Shown one piece after another: positions 21,213 through 30,229 of a DNA stretch of 64,000 nt. Position 1 is the stretch's first letter, and each line of letters begins with the position of its first letter. This DNA is from Pseudomonas fluorescens (GTDB lineage Bacteria; Pseudomonadota; Gammaproteobacteria; Pseudomonadales; Pseudomonadaceae), in the NCBI RefSeq assembly GCF_004683905.1, contig NZ_CP038438.1:3348001-3412000 (forward strand), written 5' to 3'. Under the pieces are notes generated by a model. That model searched no databases. It saw only the letters and a list, made by a program, of their open reading frames with translations, and had not been told where the DNA came from. The translations under genes and the position numbers were made by a program.

Positions 21213-24200
21213 TTACCCGCCTGACATTTGCCCGGACGTACCGGGCATTTGTGCGTTGCCGGCAGACAAACCGATCCGTTCGATCTCCTCTCGCGACAAT
21301 TCGATGAGCCTGGCATTTCGCGCGGCCGCCTGGTCGAACAACCTGCTCAGATACAGCGGATCGTCAGCACTCAGACCTTCGTCCTCGCCCTCCTCCATCA
21401 ACTGCAGTTCATCCATTTGCCGGAACGCCTCGGGCTGCTGCTCCTTGAGATAGTCCAGCCAGTAATCGCGCTGGATCAGGTCCTCCAGAAATCTCTCGGA
21501 GCGTTCCGCGCTGACCACTTCGGCCCGCGCATTGACCAACTGCTGCGGGGTGACACCGGAGGCAAATTTCATGTTTTTCGGCTGCCCGGGCAATTCCAGT
21601 CCATCGTCCCAGCCCCCGGTCAGACCGATCCGGTAACCGAGGCGGACTTCGGCTTCGTCGAAACCACTGCGCGCCGCCGCCGCTTTTGCCAGCTCATCGA
21701 CCTTGTCCAGCCGAAACAGCTGCCGCGACAGCGACAACAAGGCCTCGCCGCGGATTCCCGGACGGCCGGCCGGCAAATCGAGCAAGGCGTTGTAAGTGAA
21801 GACCTTGCCCTCCAGACCACTGAACGTAAGGATGCGCCCGTCCACGCAAGTCCCGTGTGTGGCCGAGCCGGCGAAAATCACCTCGCGCAGCTCACTGTTG
21901 GCCGCCGCCGCTTCCATGACCATCCACACCCGTCGGGTCAGATCGGCGTTGGCCACGCGAAACTCCTGGGTGTCCTGCAATCGGTCAAGCAAATGGAAGA
22001 ATGCCGCGCTATCCGGTTCGGCAGCGAGTTGATCCCAGAGTTTGTCGCGTGCCAACGCCTGCTCCGCCGGCAGATTCGCCAGCCACGGTGCTTTCTGTTG
22101 CGCATGGGCCTGTTCGCCCGGGAGGGTTTCGTCGGACTCGATGCTGTCGGTGGTTTCACTCAGCCCGCCGGCAACGTCGTCAGCCATTTCCTCCAGATCG
22201 GAACTGGAAAAACCGAGCACTCGCGGGCGGTTACCCGCAGCCTGATAGGTTCTGAGCCTTTCGAGGGATTCCTCCGAGAGGTTGTAGTTGTCAGTCAGGT
22301 CGGTACCGTCCATCAGCTCATCGTGCTCACCGTCCAGCGCCTGTTCGGGGATGGCGGTGATGTCGTTGCGACTGAGGTTGAGTGTCCGCAGGTGCTGGGC
22401 ATCCAGCGTCCCGGCCGGCCATTCGGCCAGGTTGTTGTTGCGCAGATCCAGACTTTGCAAATGCTCGAAATAGCTGACGTCGAACGCATCAAGATGGTTG
22501 TAGCCCAGGTCCAGTGCCTGCAGATGCTGCAGACCGGACAGCGCGGCATACAGATGCTCGGTGTCACTGAAGTTGTTGCTGGCAAGCTCGAGTCGCTCAA
22601 GCTCCGGCATTTGCCGGACGGCATCAGGCAGCGCGGTGAGCTCATTGCCATTGAGGGTCAGACTGCGCAGGCGGGTGAAAGCCTTGAGAAAGCCGTTGCT
22701 GCCCTCGGCCGTCACTCGTGTGCCTGTCAGGTTCAAACTGCCGACATGCCCAAAGTCCTCAGGCAGCGGCGGCAGATCGCCCAATTGCAGGCCGTTGAGA
22801 TCCAGAACCGCATCGCCCCCGGCAACCGATAACCGTGCGCGCCAGCAGGTGAGGATGCGCCACGCCGCCAGGCTGCGTGATTGCGAGGAGATAACCCAAT
22901 CGACGCCACGGGTTTCCCGGGTATACAGCCAGCCATTGAGTTGGCGAACGAGGGTTTCAAAGGTCTGACTCCAACCGGTGATCCGCTCGCCGATCTGCAC
23001 TTCGGTCGCACCCTCATTGCGCAGCGCCTCGATCATTTGCGTGGCTTGTTCATCGCTAAGGGCCGGCTGCACTCGCTGCAGGTCCTGGCGCATCCGTGTC
23101 AGCCCGGTACTGACCGGTGCCTGCGTCAGCGGCAGCAACTGGCGGGCCACTGATACACCGTTCTCCGCCGGCGGAAAAGTCGCCGGCACTGGCTGCCGGG
23201 CAAACGCATCCAGCGCGCCGGCAGGCAGGCCGAGGGTGTCTTCGAGCCGCCGTTGCGCCAGACGCAGTTCAGCCGACGCCGCGGCGGTCAGCGGCGTACC
23301 GGTCAGGTTGGTATTGAGCAGTGCGGTGCTCTCGAGCACGGCAGGCGGCAGCGTGCTGATACGGGTGTCGCGCAGATCCAGCCACGCCAGTTGCGGCAGA
23401 CCATCGGCCCCTGTCGGCCACTGTTGCAGGTGCGTTGCCTGCAGGTCGAGGGCCTTCAAGCGCTGCAGGCTGCCAACGTTCATCTCGCTCAGCGGATTGT
23501 TCCGCAGATTCAACTGTTCGAGCGCAGGCAATTCACTCAATCCGCGCTCCAGGCCTGAAGCGTCGGTCAACTGGTTGTCGGCCAGATCCAGGTGCACCAG
23601 GCGCGAAAGGCTTTGCGACTCGATCGGCCATTCGTGCAAGGCATTGTCACTCAGATCAAGGGTTCGTACTTCGCTGAACGCACTGAGGAAACCGCGCATC
23701 TGCACGGCTGCAACGCGCTGGCCACTGAGCAGCAGCGTGCGTACATGCGCAAATGCGTCAGCGGGTAATGCCGGCAGTTCGCTGAGCATCAGCCCCGACA
23801 AGTCCAGGGTCGAAGCACTGATGGTCGCGCCGTAGCGTTTGAACATGCCCTTGCGCCAACTGGTTTTCAGGACATGGGCCAGGTTTGATCGCGCGACGAG
23901 TTCGCGCAGCGATTCTTCCGACACCACCACGCGCTGCTGCCACTGATTGAGCTGGCTATCCAGCGCAGCATATTGATCGCTCAAGGCATTGATCGCGGTG
24001 AAACGCTGCTGCTCGTCCGGCCATTGCTCGAAGAAACGATTGAACACCCCCTCGGGTGATTGATTCACGCCCTCGCCCAGGCGCCGCAACTCGCCACGGC
24101 AATAATCCCTGACCATCGTTTCTCGATCGATCAGGTGTTCTGGATGAGTCTTGACGTATTCGTACACGCCCGTGAAGTTTTCCCGGGAGAATCTTGACCA

Positions 24201-27200
24201 GTCCAGCGACAGCCCCGACCAGAGTTTTCCATGCCCCTGCAACAGTGTTGCCGGCACGGTGCTGATTCCGGTGTCCCTGAGGTTCAGACGCTCCAGGGCC
24301 GGTAAATCCAGCGCACCCGCAGGCCAGTCGAACAATGAATAGGCGACGATTTCCAGTGTGCGCAGATTACGCATGCCGCTGACGTCGAAAGCCAGCGGCT
24401 GATAGCTCGAGGTGCTGACACTCAAAGCTTCCAGCCGGGTCAATTGAGCCAGGCGTGCCGGCATATCGGCGGCATAGGGCATTGCGCTGTAAAGCGTCAG
24501 GTCAGTGAATTCCGGCAGGTTCTGCAACACCGCCGGCACGTTGGTGAACGCTTCTGCGGTGGCGTTGATGCGCAGCGACTTGAGCCTGGGGAAACTGCCC
24601 AACAGTTCATCGACGTTGGCATCGGTGATGCACCGCCCCCTGACTCGCAGATCGCGCACATGCGAGAAGTCCGCCGTCAGCACCGGTAGCGGATCATCGC
24701 AGGTCAGATCGAGGCGTGCGGCACTCGCGTGACTATCGGCCAGCGGCGAATTGCGCCAGCTCTGCTTGAAGCTGCGCACCACGCTGGATCGACCGCCGAT
24801 CATCGACTCCAGCGTCGGCTCCGGGGCCGGCACACCTTCCCATTGCGCCAGCGTCGATTCGAGCTCCTGCCATTCACGCAGGCGCCTTTGCAACAGTTCG
24901 TAGATCTGTGCGTCAGTCCGCCCAGCGGCCAATTGTTTGAGGATGAACCCGCCCGCCTGCTGATCGGTGAGCGCCGGATACACATCCTGCACACGCGTCA
25001 CCAGCAACGGGTTGACGCCTTCGCCGCGACCGCTGGCGTAGTACCCCAGCCCATGCTGGCGTACCCGCACCGGCGCCTTGAAGCGCTTCTTGTGGCCATG
25101 GCGTCTGCTCGCCAGTCGAGCCAGTTCCGCACGGTGTCGGGCCACATACCGGATCAGTGCCCGCCGCAGTCCGGCGCTACGCGCAACCTGGGTAAAACCC
25201 AGGGCCTGTCGCGACTGGTCGGGCAAGGCATGGAGGATTGAGGCAAAAAAGTTGTCGCCGTGACGCGGAATGCTGTTCAGCTCTTCGCCGCGCTCGTTGT
25301 ACGCCTGATAGACCGGCCCGCGCTTGACCAGATACTTGGTTTGGCCGGCACTTTCGCTGCCAATACTGTCAATCAACGGCCCGTCGAGGCTGCCTTCGCG
25401 CACCTCGAGACGCACCTCGTCCGACCAGCCCGGCAGTCGTTCCAGGGCGCGCAAGGCCAGCCATTGGCTTTCGCTGCCGCCGGAATTCTCCATGTGCAGG
25501 CCGGCGACCGCGTGGTTGAAGCGGCGTTGCCGGGCAAATTCACGGGAGATCTCCAGCAGCCGCAACGGCACCCGCTTGCTGCTTTGCAGGCGCGCCAGCT
25601 CCTCGGCGTTCGCCTCCAGCAGCACGCGGATTGCCGCCGAACTGCCCAACCCCGGTGTCGCGGCTTGCAGCCTGGCGATTCGCCGGTCGTTCAACGCGGG
25701 CTCGTCATAGAGCCTGTCGAACATCGCCGGTTGCCGGGTGCGCAGGTAATCGGCGATCTGTTTGCGCAGTTCCAGCGACCGCGATTCGACCACACGCGCC
25801 GGCTCGGCGCCCAGCAGCCAACGTGTTTGCGGCTCATCCAGCGCGGCCAGAATACGCTCAGGCAATTGGCCGTCGAGCACTTCGGCGCGGGTCACCTGGA
25901 TCGGTGTATGCGTCTGGCCCTCGATTGAGCCCGATTCCGCGCCGAACAGCCGGCTGGGACCCGACAACTGCGCTCCGTCGAAGACTTGCAGAATCTTTCC
26001 GCTCGGCCAGCGCGGCATTTGCGTGAGCATTGGCAGCGTCAACAGATACGAATCATCCAAGGGGGTTCCTCGTTCGACCTGATCGATCAGCCGCCCGACC
26101 TGCTGATCCGCCTCGTACAGGCGCAGCGTATCGGCCAGGGCCAGTGGCGCTGGCTGATGCTCGAGGTGCATCTGACGCAGGGCCTCATCACTGACACCAC
26201 TGACATCGGCTATTTCGAGCAGTTGCGCATCCGAAAACGCCTCAGTCGAATGCCCGATGCGCCGCAGCAGGGTCAGTCGATCCCAGCTCAGCGGTCGCTC
26301 CAGGTTGTGGCGCCAGGCCCCTAGTCGATTGTGCTCAAGGATCGGTTGATACGCCGCCGGATCATGCGGGTTGCGGATGCGCCAGCTTTTCAGGGTCTCG
26401 TCGTAGTGCGTCTGGTAGACCTTGCCCTGCTGGCGAATGAAGGTCTTGCCGTCGAATCGATACACGCCCTGCGCATCGGGCACGGCACTCGCCGGCAGGA
26501 CACTGTCGCTGACATAAGCGTCGAGGTCAGGCTTCCACAGGCGGACCGAGCCATCAGGTCGTTCGACCGGCTGCAAGTGCTCGATCACCGGCTCGGCGGA
26601 GGCCGCCTGAAGTCGGCCTGCGCCCTTGCCCACCGCGCCCATCACGCCAATCAGCGCCAGGTTCTGCGCCACATCGACCAGATGCGCCTTGGCAGCCTGG
26701 CGATCACCTTCCGACCATTCGATGGCGCCTTCGAATGATTCATAGAGCAGTTGCCCGGCCATCACGGTCATCATGATTTCGCCCAGTACCGGGACGAACA
26801 TCGACACCATATTCAACGCCATCATGCCGAGCTCGAGCAGATGACTGAGTTTTTCTGCGCGTACCCGGGCATCGACATCCGCAGTGGGGACGGCGTGGGC
26901 CCGCGCATCGGCGATGAATTTGGCCCGGTGCTGTTCGTAGAGGTATTGCCCCAGATCGGTGTTGTCGGCCCAGATCCCGGCCACGCCTTTGCGCGTGGTC
27001 GGCAACGGGTCGAGAAACGGGTCAGGCTGCGGCTCGCGCTTGCCGGGGGTTTCGGGTGGCAGCTCCTTGATTCGCGCGATGGTCGACAGTGGCGGTATCA
27101 GCTGCGCGACCTTGACCCAGATCGAATGCAGCGGGTCACTCGGCGAGTCCGCAGCCTTTTGGGTGAACTGACTGAAATAGTAAGGACGGTCGGCATAGGC

Positions 27201-28229
27201 CACGAACTGACTGAAAAACTGCTGGTAAGCCGTCGGGCCTGGCGCGGAAGCCGTAGGGTCAGCAGCGGTGAACTTGCCTTTGAACACCTCACGCATCTGC
27301 GCCATGGTGTAGCGCTTGAGCGGGTGTTGTGGGTCATGGGGAATGTAGACGATGAACTCGTTGGTATAGCGGTAGCGCTCGCTGATGCTGAACACCACGC
27401 AACCGGTCATCCGCCGCTTCATCAGGCTCAGATCACGAAACCACACGGCCTTGCCGCCGAGTTGCGGATAGATCTGGCCGTCCACCACCGACAGAATCAT
27501 CCGGTAGTCGGCGGGTTCGATGTCCTGTTTCAGCAGCGCCCATTCAGCGGCGGCACGCAACGCGGTTTTCTGGCTGGCAATGAAGTGCCGGCGCAAGGTG
27601 TCGGTTTTCTCGAAAAACGCTTTGATCCTTGCCTGATAACGGGCACCGACGTCCAGCGAACGACACAGCGTCAGAAACTGCCCGACCGTTATGCCGATGT
27701 CTACTGCCTGAAACTCGCCCGGAGTCGCCGTCTCGACCACGAAACCGGATCTGGCGTGATAGGCACCTGCTTCACATTCCGAAGCCTCGAAGTTGTGCAA
27801 TGCCGCTTGCAGCAAGGGCAGCTTCAACACTTCGAACGTGGAAACTTCAACTTCCAGCACCCCGAGTTCGAGGGGCCGTCTGAGACACAGCAAGGTTTTG
27901 CCGAGATCGACCGTGACGTTGAACTGATCCTTGAGTGCCTTGCCGAGCAACGCCTGGGCAAATGCATCGACGCTTTCAAGGCCGGCCATGGTCTTGTCGA
28001 GTCGGCTCTGGGCGACAAAGGCCGCCGTGACCCGCTCTTTCAAGGCTTGTTGCTGATCAATCGGGAAATGGTGATAGCCGTGCGCTGGCCGGGTACTGGC
28101 TGCTTTCATCGCGGCTCGCCGTGCGGGCGAAGCGGCAATCAGCCAATCGGGGATCAGCTGCTCCAGCAGCTTGCCGTGAAGGCTGGCGCTGACCGGCGCG
28201 CGGGGCAATGTCGGGGGATGAGTGGACAT
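21213..28229 (-). CDS. Giant DUF6543-LRR-NEL E3 ubiquitin ligase effector
   Basis: The 2338-residue protein has an N-terminal DUF6543 (dermonecrotic-toxin-like) region with a hydrophobic pair near residues 460-530. Three leucine-rich blocks start near 1170, 1475 and 1808. A C-terminal novel E3 ligase (NEL) domain begins at about 2055. The NEL active-site motif CxD is intact (GTCVDGR, Cys 2128), followed by NEL-like LSLSRQLFRLDKVDELA and LTGGWDDGLELPGQP. NEL proteins such as IpaH and SspH ubiquitinate host proteins after secretion. ATG 28227-28229 was chosen for its AGGAGA site. The file shows no type III system or chaperone nearby. A role against eukaryotic hosts or grazers is inferred. Confidence 0.88.
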   Translation of the reverse strand: MSTHPPTLPRAPVSASLHGKLLEQLIPDWLIAASPARRAAMKAASTRPAHGYHHFPIDQQQALKERVTAAFVAQSRLDKTMAGLESVDAFAQALLGKALKDQFNVTVDLGKTLLCLRRPLELGVLEVEVSTFEVLKLPLLQAALHNFEASECEAGAYHARSGFVVETATPGEFQAVDIGITVGQFLTLCRSLDVGARYQARIKAFFEKTDTLRRHFIASQKTALRAAAEWALLKQDIEPADYRMILSVVDGQIYPQLGGKAVWFRDLSLMKRRMTGCVVFSISERYRYTNEFIVYIPHDPQHPLKRYTMAQMREVFKGKFTAADPTASAPGPTAYQQFFSQFVAYADRPYYFSQFTQKAADSPSDPLHSIWVKVAQLIPPLSTIARIKELPPETPGKREPQPDPFLDPLPTTRKGVAGIWADNTDLGQYLYEQHRAKFIADARAHAVPTADVDARVRAEKLSHLLELGMMALNMVSMFVPVLGEIMMTVMAGQLLYESFEGAIEWSEGDRQAAKAHLVDVAQNLALIGVMGAVGKGAGRLQAASAEPVIEHLQPVERPDGSVRLWKPDLDAYVSDSVLPASAVPDAQGVYRFDGKTFIRQQGKVYQTHYDETLKSWRIRNPHDPAAYQPILEHNRLGAWRHNLERPLSWDRLTLLRRIGHSTEAFSDAQLLEIADVSGVSDEALRQMHLEHQPAPLALADTLRLYEADQQVGRLIDQVERGTPLDDSYLLTLPMLTQMPRWPSGKILQVFDGAQLSGPSRLFGAESGSIEGQTHTPIQVTRAEVLDGQLPERILAALDEPQTRWLLGAEPARVVESRSLELRKQIADYLRTRQPAMFDRLYDEPALNDRRIARLQAATPGLGSSAAIRVLLEANAEELARLQSSKRVPLRLLEISREFARQRRFNHAVAGLHMENSGGSESQWLALRALERLPGWSDEVRLEVREGSLDGPLIDSIGSESAGQTKYLVKRGPVYQAYNERGEELNSIPRHGDNFFASILHALPDQSRQALGFTQVARSAGLRRALIRYVARHRAELARLASRRHGHKKRFKAPVRVRQHGLGYYASGRGEGVNPLLVTRVQDVYPALTDQQAGGFILKQLAAGRTDAQIYELLQRRLREWQELESTLAQWEGVPAPEPTLESMIGGRSSVVRSFKQSWRNSPLADSHASAARLDLTCDDPLPVLTADFSHVRDLRVRGRCITDANVDELLGSFPRLKSLRINATAEAFTNVPAVLQNLPEFTDLTLYSAMPYAADMPARLAQLTRLEALSVSTSSYQPLAFDVSGMRNLRTLEIVAYSLFDWPAGALDLPALERLNLRDTGISTVPATLLQGHGKLWSGLSLDWSRFSRENFTGVYEYVKTHPEHLIDRETMVRDYCRGELRRLGEGVNQSPEGVFNRFFEQWPDEQQRFTAINALSDQYAALDSQLNQWQQRVVVSEESLRELVARSNLAHVLKTSWRKGMFKRYGATISASTLDLSGLMLSELPALPADAFAHVRTLLLSGQRVAAVQMRGFLSAFSEVRTLDLSDNALHEWPIESQSLSRLVHLDLADNQLTDASGLERGLSELPALEQLNLRNNPLSEMNVGSLQRLKALDLQATHLQQWPTGADGLPQLAWLDLRDTRISTLPPAVLESTALLNTNLTGTPLTAAASAELRLAQRRLEDTLGLPAGALDAFARQPVPATFPPAENGVSVARQLLPLTQAPVSTGLTRMRQDLQRVQPALSDEQATQMIEALRNEGATEVQIGERITGWSQTFETLVRQLNGWLYTRETRGVDWVISSQSRSLAAWRILTCWRARLSVAGGDAVLDLNGLQLGDLPPLPEDFGHVGSLNLTGTRVTAEGSNGFLKAFTRLRSLTLNGNELTALPDAVRQMPELERLELASNNFSDTEHLYAALSGLQHLQALDLGYNHLDAFDVSYFEHLQSLDLRNNNLAEWPAGTLDAQHLRTLNLSRNDITAIPEQALDGEHDELMDGTDLTDNYNLSEESLERLRTYQAAGNRPRVLGFSSSDLEEMADDVAGGLSETTDSIESDETLPGEQAHAQQKAPWLANLPAEQALARDKLWDQLAAEPDSAAFFHLLDRLQDTQEFRVANADLTRRVWMVMEAAAANSELREVIFAGSATHGTCVDGRILTFSGLEGKVFTYNALLDLPAGRPGIRGEALLSLSRQLFRLDKVDELAKAAAARSGFDEAEVRLGYRIGLTGGWDDGLELPGQPKNMKFASGVTPQQLVNARAEVVSAERSERFLEDLIQRDYWLDYLKEQQPEAFRQMDELQLMEEGEDEGLSADDPLYLSRLFDQAAARNARLIELSREEIERIGLSAGNAQMPGTSGQMSGG

Positions 28230-28406
28230 CCTGTCTCTCCTGAAAAATGGGAGGACAGGACACCATGTCCGCCACGGTGATCTGCGGTACATAGTTATCG
28301 TATCGGCATGGACGTGTTACCGGACAAGTCTGGAACCCGCGTGCGACCACGGCACAACCCGCTGGATTGACTATGCTATCGGGACAGCCTTTCGGACGGG
28401 GGATTT

Positions 28407-28625
28407 ATGGACGATCCAGTCGACAACAAGCCACCGAGCTTCTGGCAGATGCTGCACAGCGTGATGGCTGCGGCATTCGGCGTGCAAAGCGGGAAGAACC
28501 GGGCAAGGGACTTCACCCATGGCAAGCCCAGCCATTTCGTGATCCTGGGGATCGGCTTCACCGCCGTGTTCGCTTTGACGCTGTTTGTCATCGTCAAGCT
28601 GGTACTGCATTTCGCCGGGGTCTGA
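28407..28625 (+). CDS. DUF2970 small membrane protein
   Basis: The 72-residue protein matches DUF2970: PPSFWQMLHSVMAAAFGVQS, then KNRARDFTHGKPSHFVILG, then one C-terminal membrane segment (GFTAVFALTLFVIVKLVL). Function is unknown. The gene stands alone, divergent from the giant effector gene and convergent with the binding-protein gene. Confidence 0.9.
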   Translation: MDDPVDNKPPSFWQMLHSVMAAAFGVQSGKNRARDFTHGKPSHFVILGIGFTAVFALTLFVIVKLVLHFAGV

Positions 28626-28631
28626 CGGGGT

Positions 28632-29705
28632 TCAGTGCATCAGGATCTGCAGGCTGAACGGGTAGCGATACGACGTGGGGTGGCCCTTGGCCGACAACTT
28701 GCGAAAACTCACGCCGTAATCCGGCGACGCGCCCATGGCCAGCATTTGCTGTGCCTGATGCTTGTCGATCAGTTGCAGCAGCGACAATTGCCGGTCACGT
28801 CCGCCAAAACGATCCAGATCGACGCCCTGCTCATAATCGTGCAACTCCACCAGCGCCCACCCGCCGAGAGTGAAGTGACCGCCCACCAGCGCGCTCAAGC
28901 GCCCGTCGACCACCGCCTGCAGCGCCTCGGGTGAGGTATTGACCGCGCTGAACAGCACATCCTTGCCAGGGACTTTGCCGGCTTCGGCAAACGCATGCAT
29001 GGCGCCGAAGGCCATTTCATCATTGGCTGCCCACACCAGCGACACCTTCGGATAACGGCTGACCAGTTGCCGCGCCTGCTCGTAGGCACGTTGCCGGGTC
29101 CAGCCGCTGTACACCAGTTGCCGCAGTCGTACCTGCGGATACTCGGCCAAGGCGCGTTGCATGCCCTGCTCGCGCAATTGCGCTGACGGGGTGATCTTCA
29201 GGCCGGAAAACGCCAGTACTTCAATCTGTTCGCCCCGCGCCACCGGCGGATGCAGGCGAATCAGTTCCTTCATCATCAGGTAGCCGCCCTCCTCGTCATT
29301 CGGCACCAGGCTGCCGATGCGATCGGCACGCTCGCCGATCAGCGCCTGCTGATCGGGGGTGAGCACCGCGTTGACCATGAACAGCTTGACCCCGCTGCCC
29401 TCCGCCATGCGCAGGATCTGCGGCGCCACGTACTGCTCGTTGACGAATACCAGATAGTCGGGACGATTCGGTCCCTGCAGGGCAACTCTGGCCTGAGCCA
29501 GGGTGAATTCCGGCTGACGCTGGGAATAGAGAATCTGCAAATCGACGCCCAGGTCGCGGGCGGCCGCCTGCATGAATTGCGAGTAGCTGACCCAGAAGGC
29601 TTCCTGAGTTGAACCAGGATTGAGGAACAGCACCGACTCGGCCCGGGCCGCAGAGCCGAAAACCGCACCGAACAGCAGAAGGCTGAGGTGGAAAAACTTC
29701 AACAT
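28632..29705 (-). CDS. Periplasmic sugar-binding-type ABC substrate-binding protein (orphan)
   Basis: The 357-residue protein has a signal peptide (LKFFHLSLLLFGAVFGSAARA) and a type I periplasmic-binding fold (SVLFLNPGSTQEAFW, SLVWAANDEMAFGAMHAFAEAG, GGHFTLGGWALVELHDY). Such proteins bind sugars, autoinducers or related ligands. No ABC permease or ATPase gene is nearby, so it may be a sensor input rather than a transporter part. The ligand is unknown. ATG 29703-29705 fits the signal peptide. Confidence 0.85.
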   Translation of the reverse strand: MLKFFHLSLLLFGAVFGSAARAESVLFLNPGSTQEAFWVSYSQFMQAAARDLGVDLQILYSQRQPEFTLAQARVALQGPNRPDYLVFVNEQYVAPQILRMAEGSGVKLFMVNAVLTPDQQALIGERADRIGSLVPNDEEGGYLMMKELIRLHPPVARGEQIEVLAFSGLKITPSAQLREQGMQRALAEYPQVRLRQLVYSGWTRQRAYEQARQLVSRYPKVSLVWAANDEMAFGAMHAFAEAGKVPGKDVLFSAVNTSPEALQAVVDGRLSALVGGHFTLGGWALVELHDYEQGVDLDRFGGRDRQLSLLQLIDKHQAQQMLAMGASPDYGVSFRKLSAKGHPTSYRYPFSLQILMH

Positions 29706-29822
29706 GAATGATCCGGGCCCAAGGAAAAATGGCCGCGCATTATAGCCCTCGAACCAGCGGCTATTGACGCCTGATCCCGCTTTTTGTCCGACAATCGTCG
29801 GAAGCGGACCCGGATCGGTCGT

Positions 29823-29936
29823 TTACTGATGACTGACCCAGAATACCGCCGTCCCTACTACCAGAATAATCAGGAACAGAATGGCCCATGCATCGACACT
29901 GCTATCGCTTTTTCTTGCCTTGGTCGGATTGCTCAT
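29823..29936 (-). CDS. 37-residue single-pass membrane peptide
   Basis: This short frame starts at ATG 29934-29936 with AAGAGG 10 nt upstream and ends at TAA 29823. The N-terminus is basic and polar (MSNPTKARKSDSSVDAW). One membrane segment follows (AILFLIILVVGTAVFWV), then SHQ. The hydrophobic pattern and the ribosome site argue that it is real. It lies upstream of and divergent from cysI. Function is not known. Confidence 0.65.
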   Translation of the reverse strand: MSNPTKARKSDSSVDAWAILFLIILVVGTAVFWVSHQ

Positions 29937-30229
29937 TGCATCGCCTCTTGTCGGTTTTATCGGTGATTGCAGAAAGACTCGATCACAGTTAAGACGATGA
30001 TTGTCCCCGCGACAAATGTGGGTTAATCAACAACTATTCTCGTTAGGCGATTTGGTTCTTTACATATACTCAAACATCACTTTTGCGCATAACTGCAAAC
30101 GGGTATATTGCCCCGGCTCCGTTAGGGAGTGCGCGGCCGTGCGCGCGTAATTGCCGAGGCACCATCGGACTCCAGCAAGCGAAAACGCAGCGTTTTCCGA
30201 GTAGCCCAAAGCCTGAGAACAGGACTTAT
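29937..30229 (+). promoter_or_regulatory. cysI promoter and leader region
   Basis: This non-coding stretch of nearly 300 bp is AT-rich around 30040-30110 (TTTGGTTCTTTACATATACT), where the cysI promoter is expected. A perfect hairpin GGAAAACG-CTG-CGTTTTCG (complement of 30180-30198) lies 32 nt before the start codon. No CysB site is identified with certainty. Confidence 0.4.
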
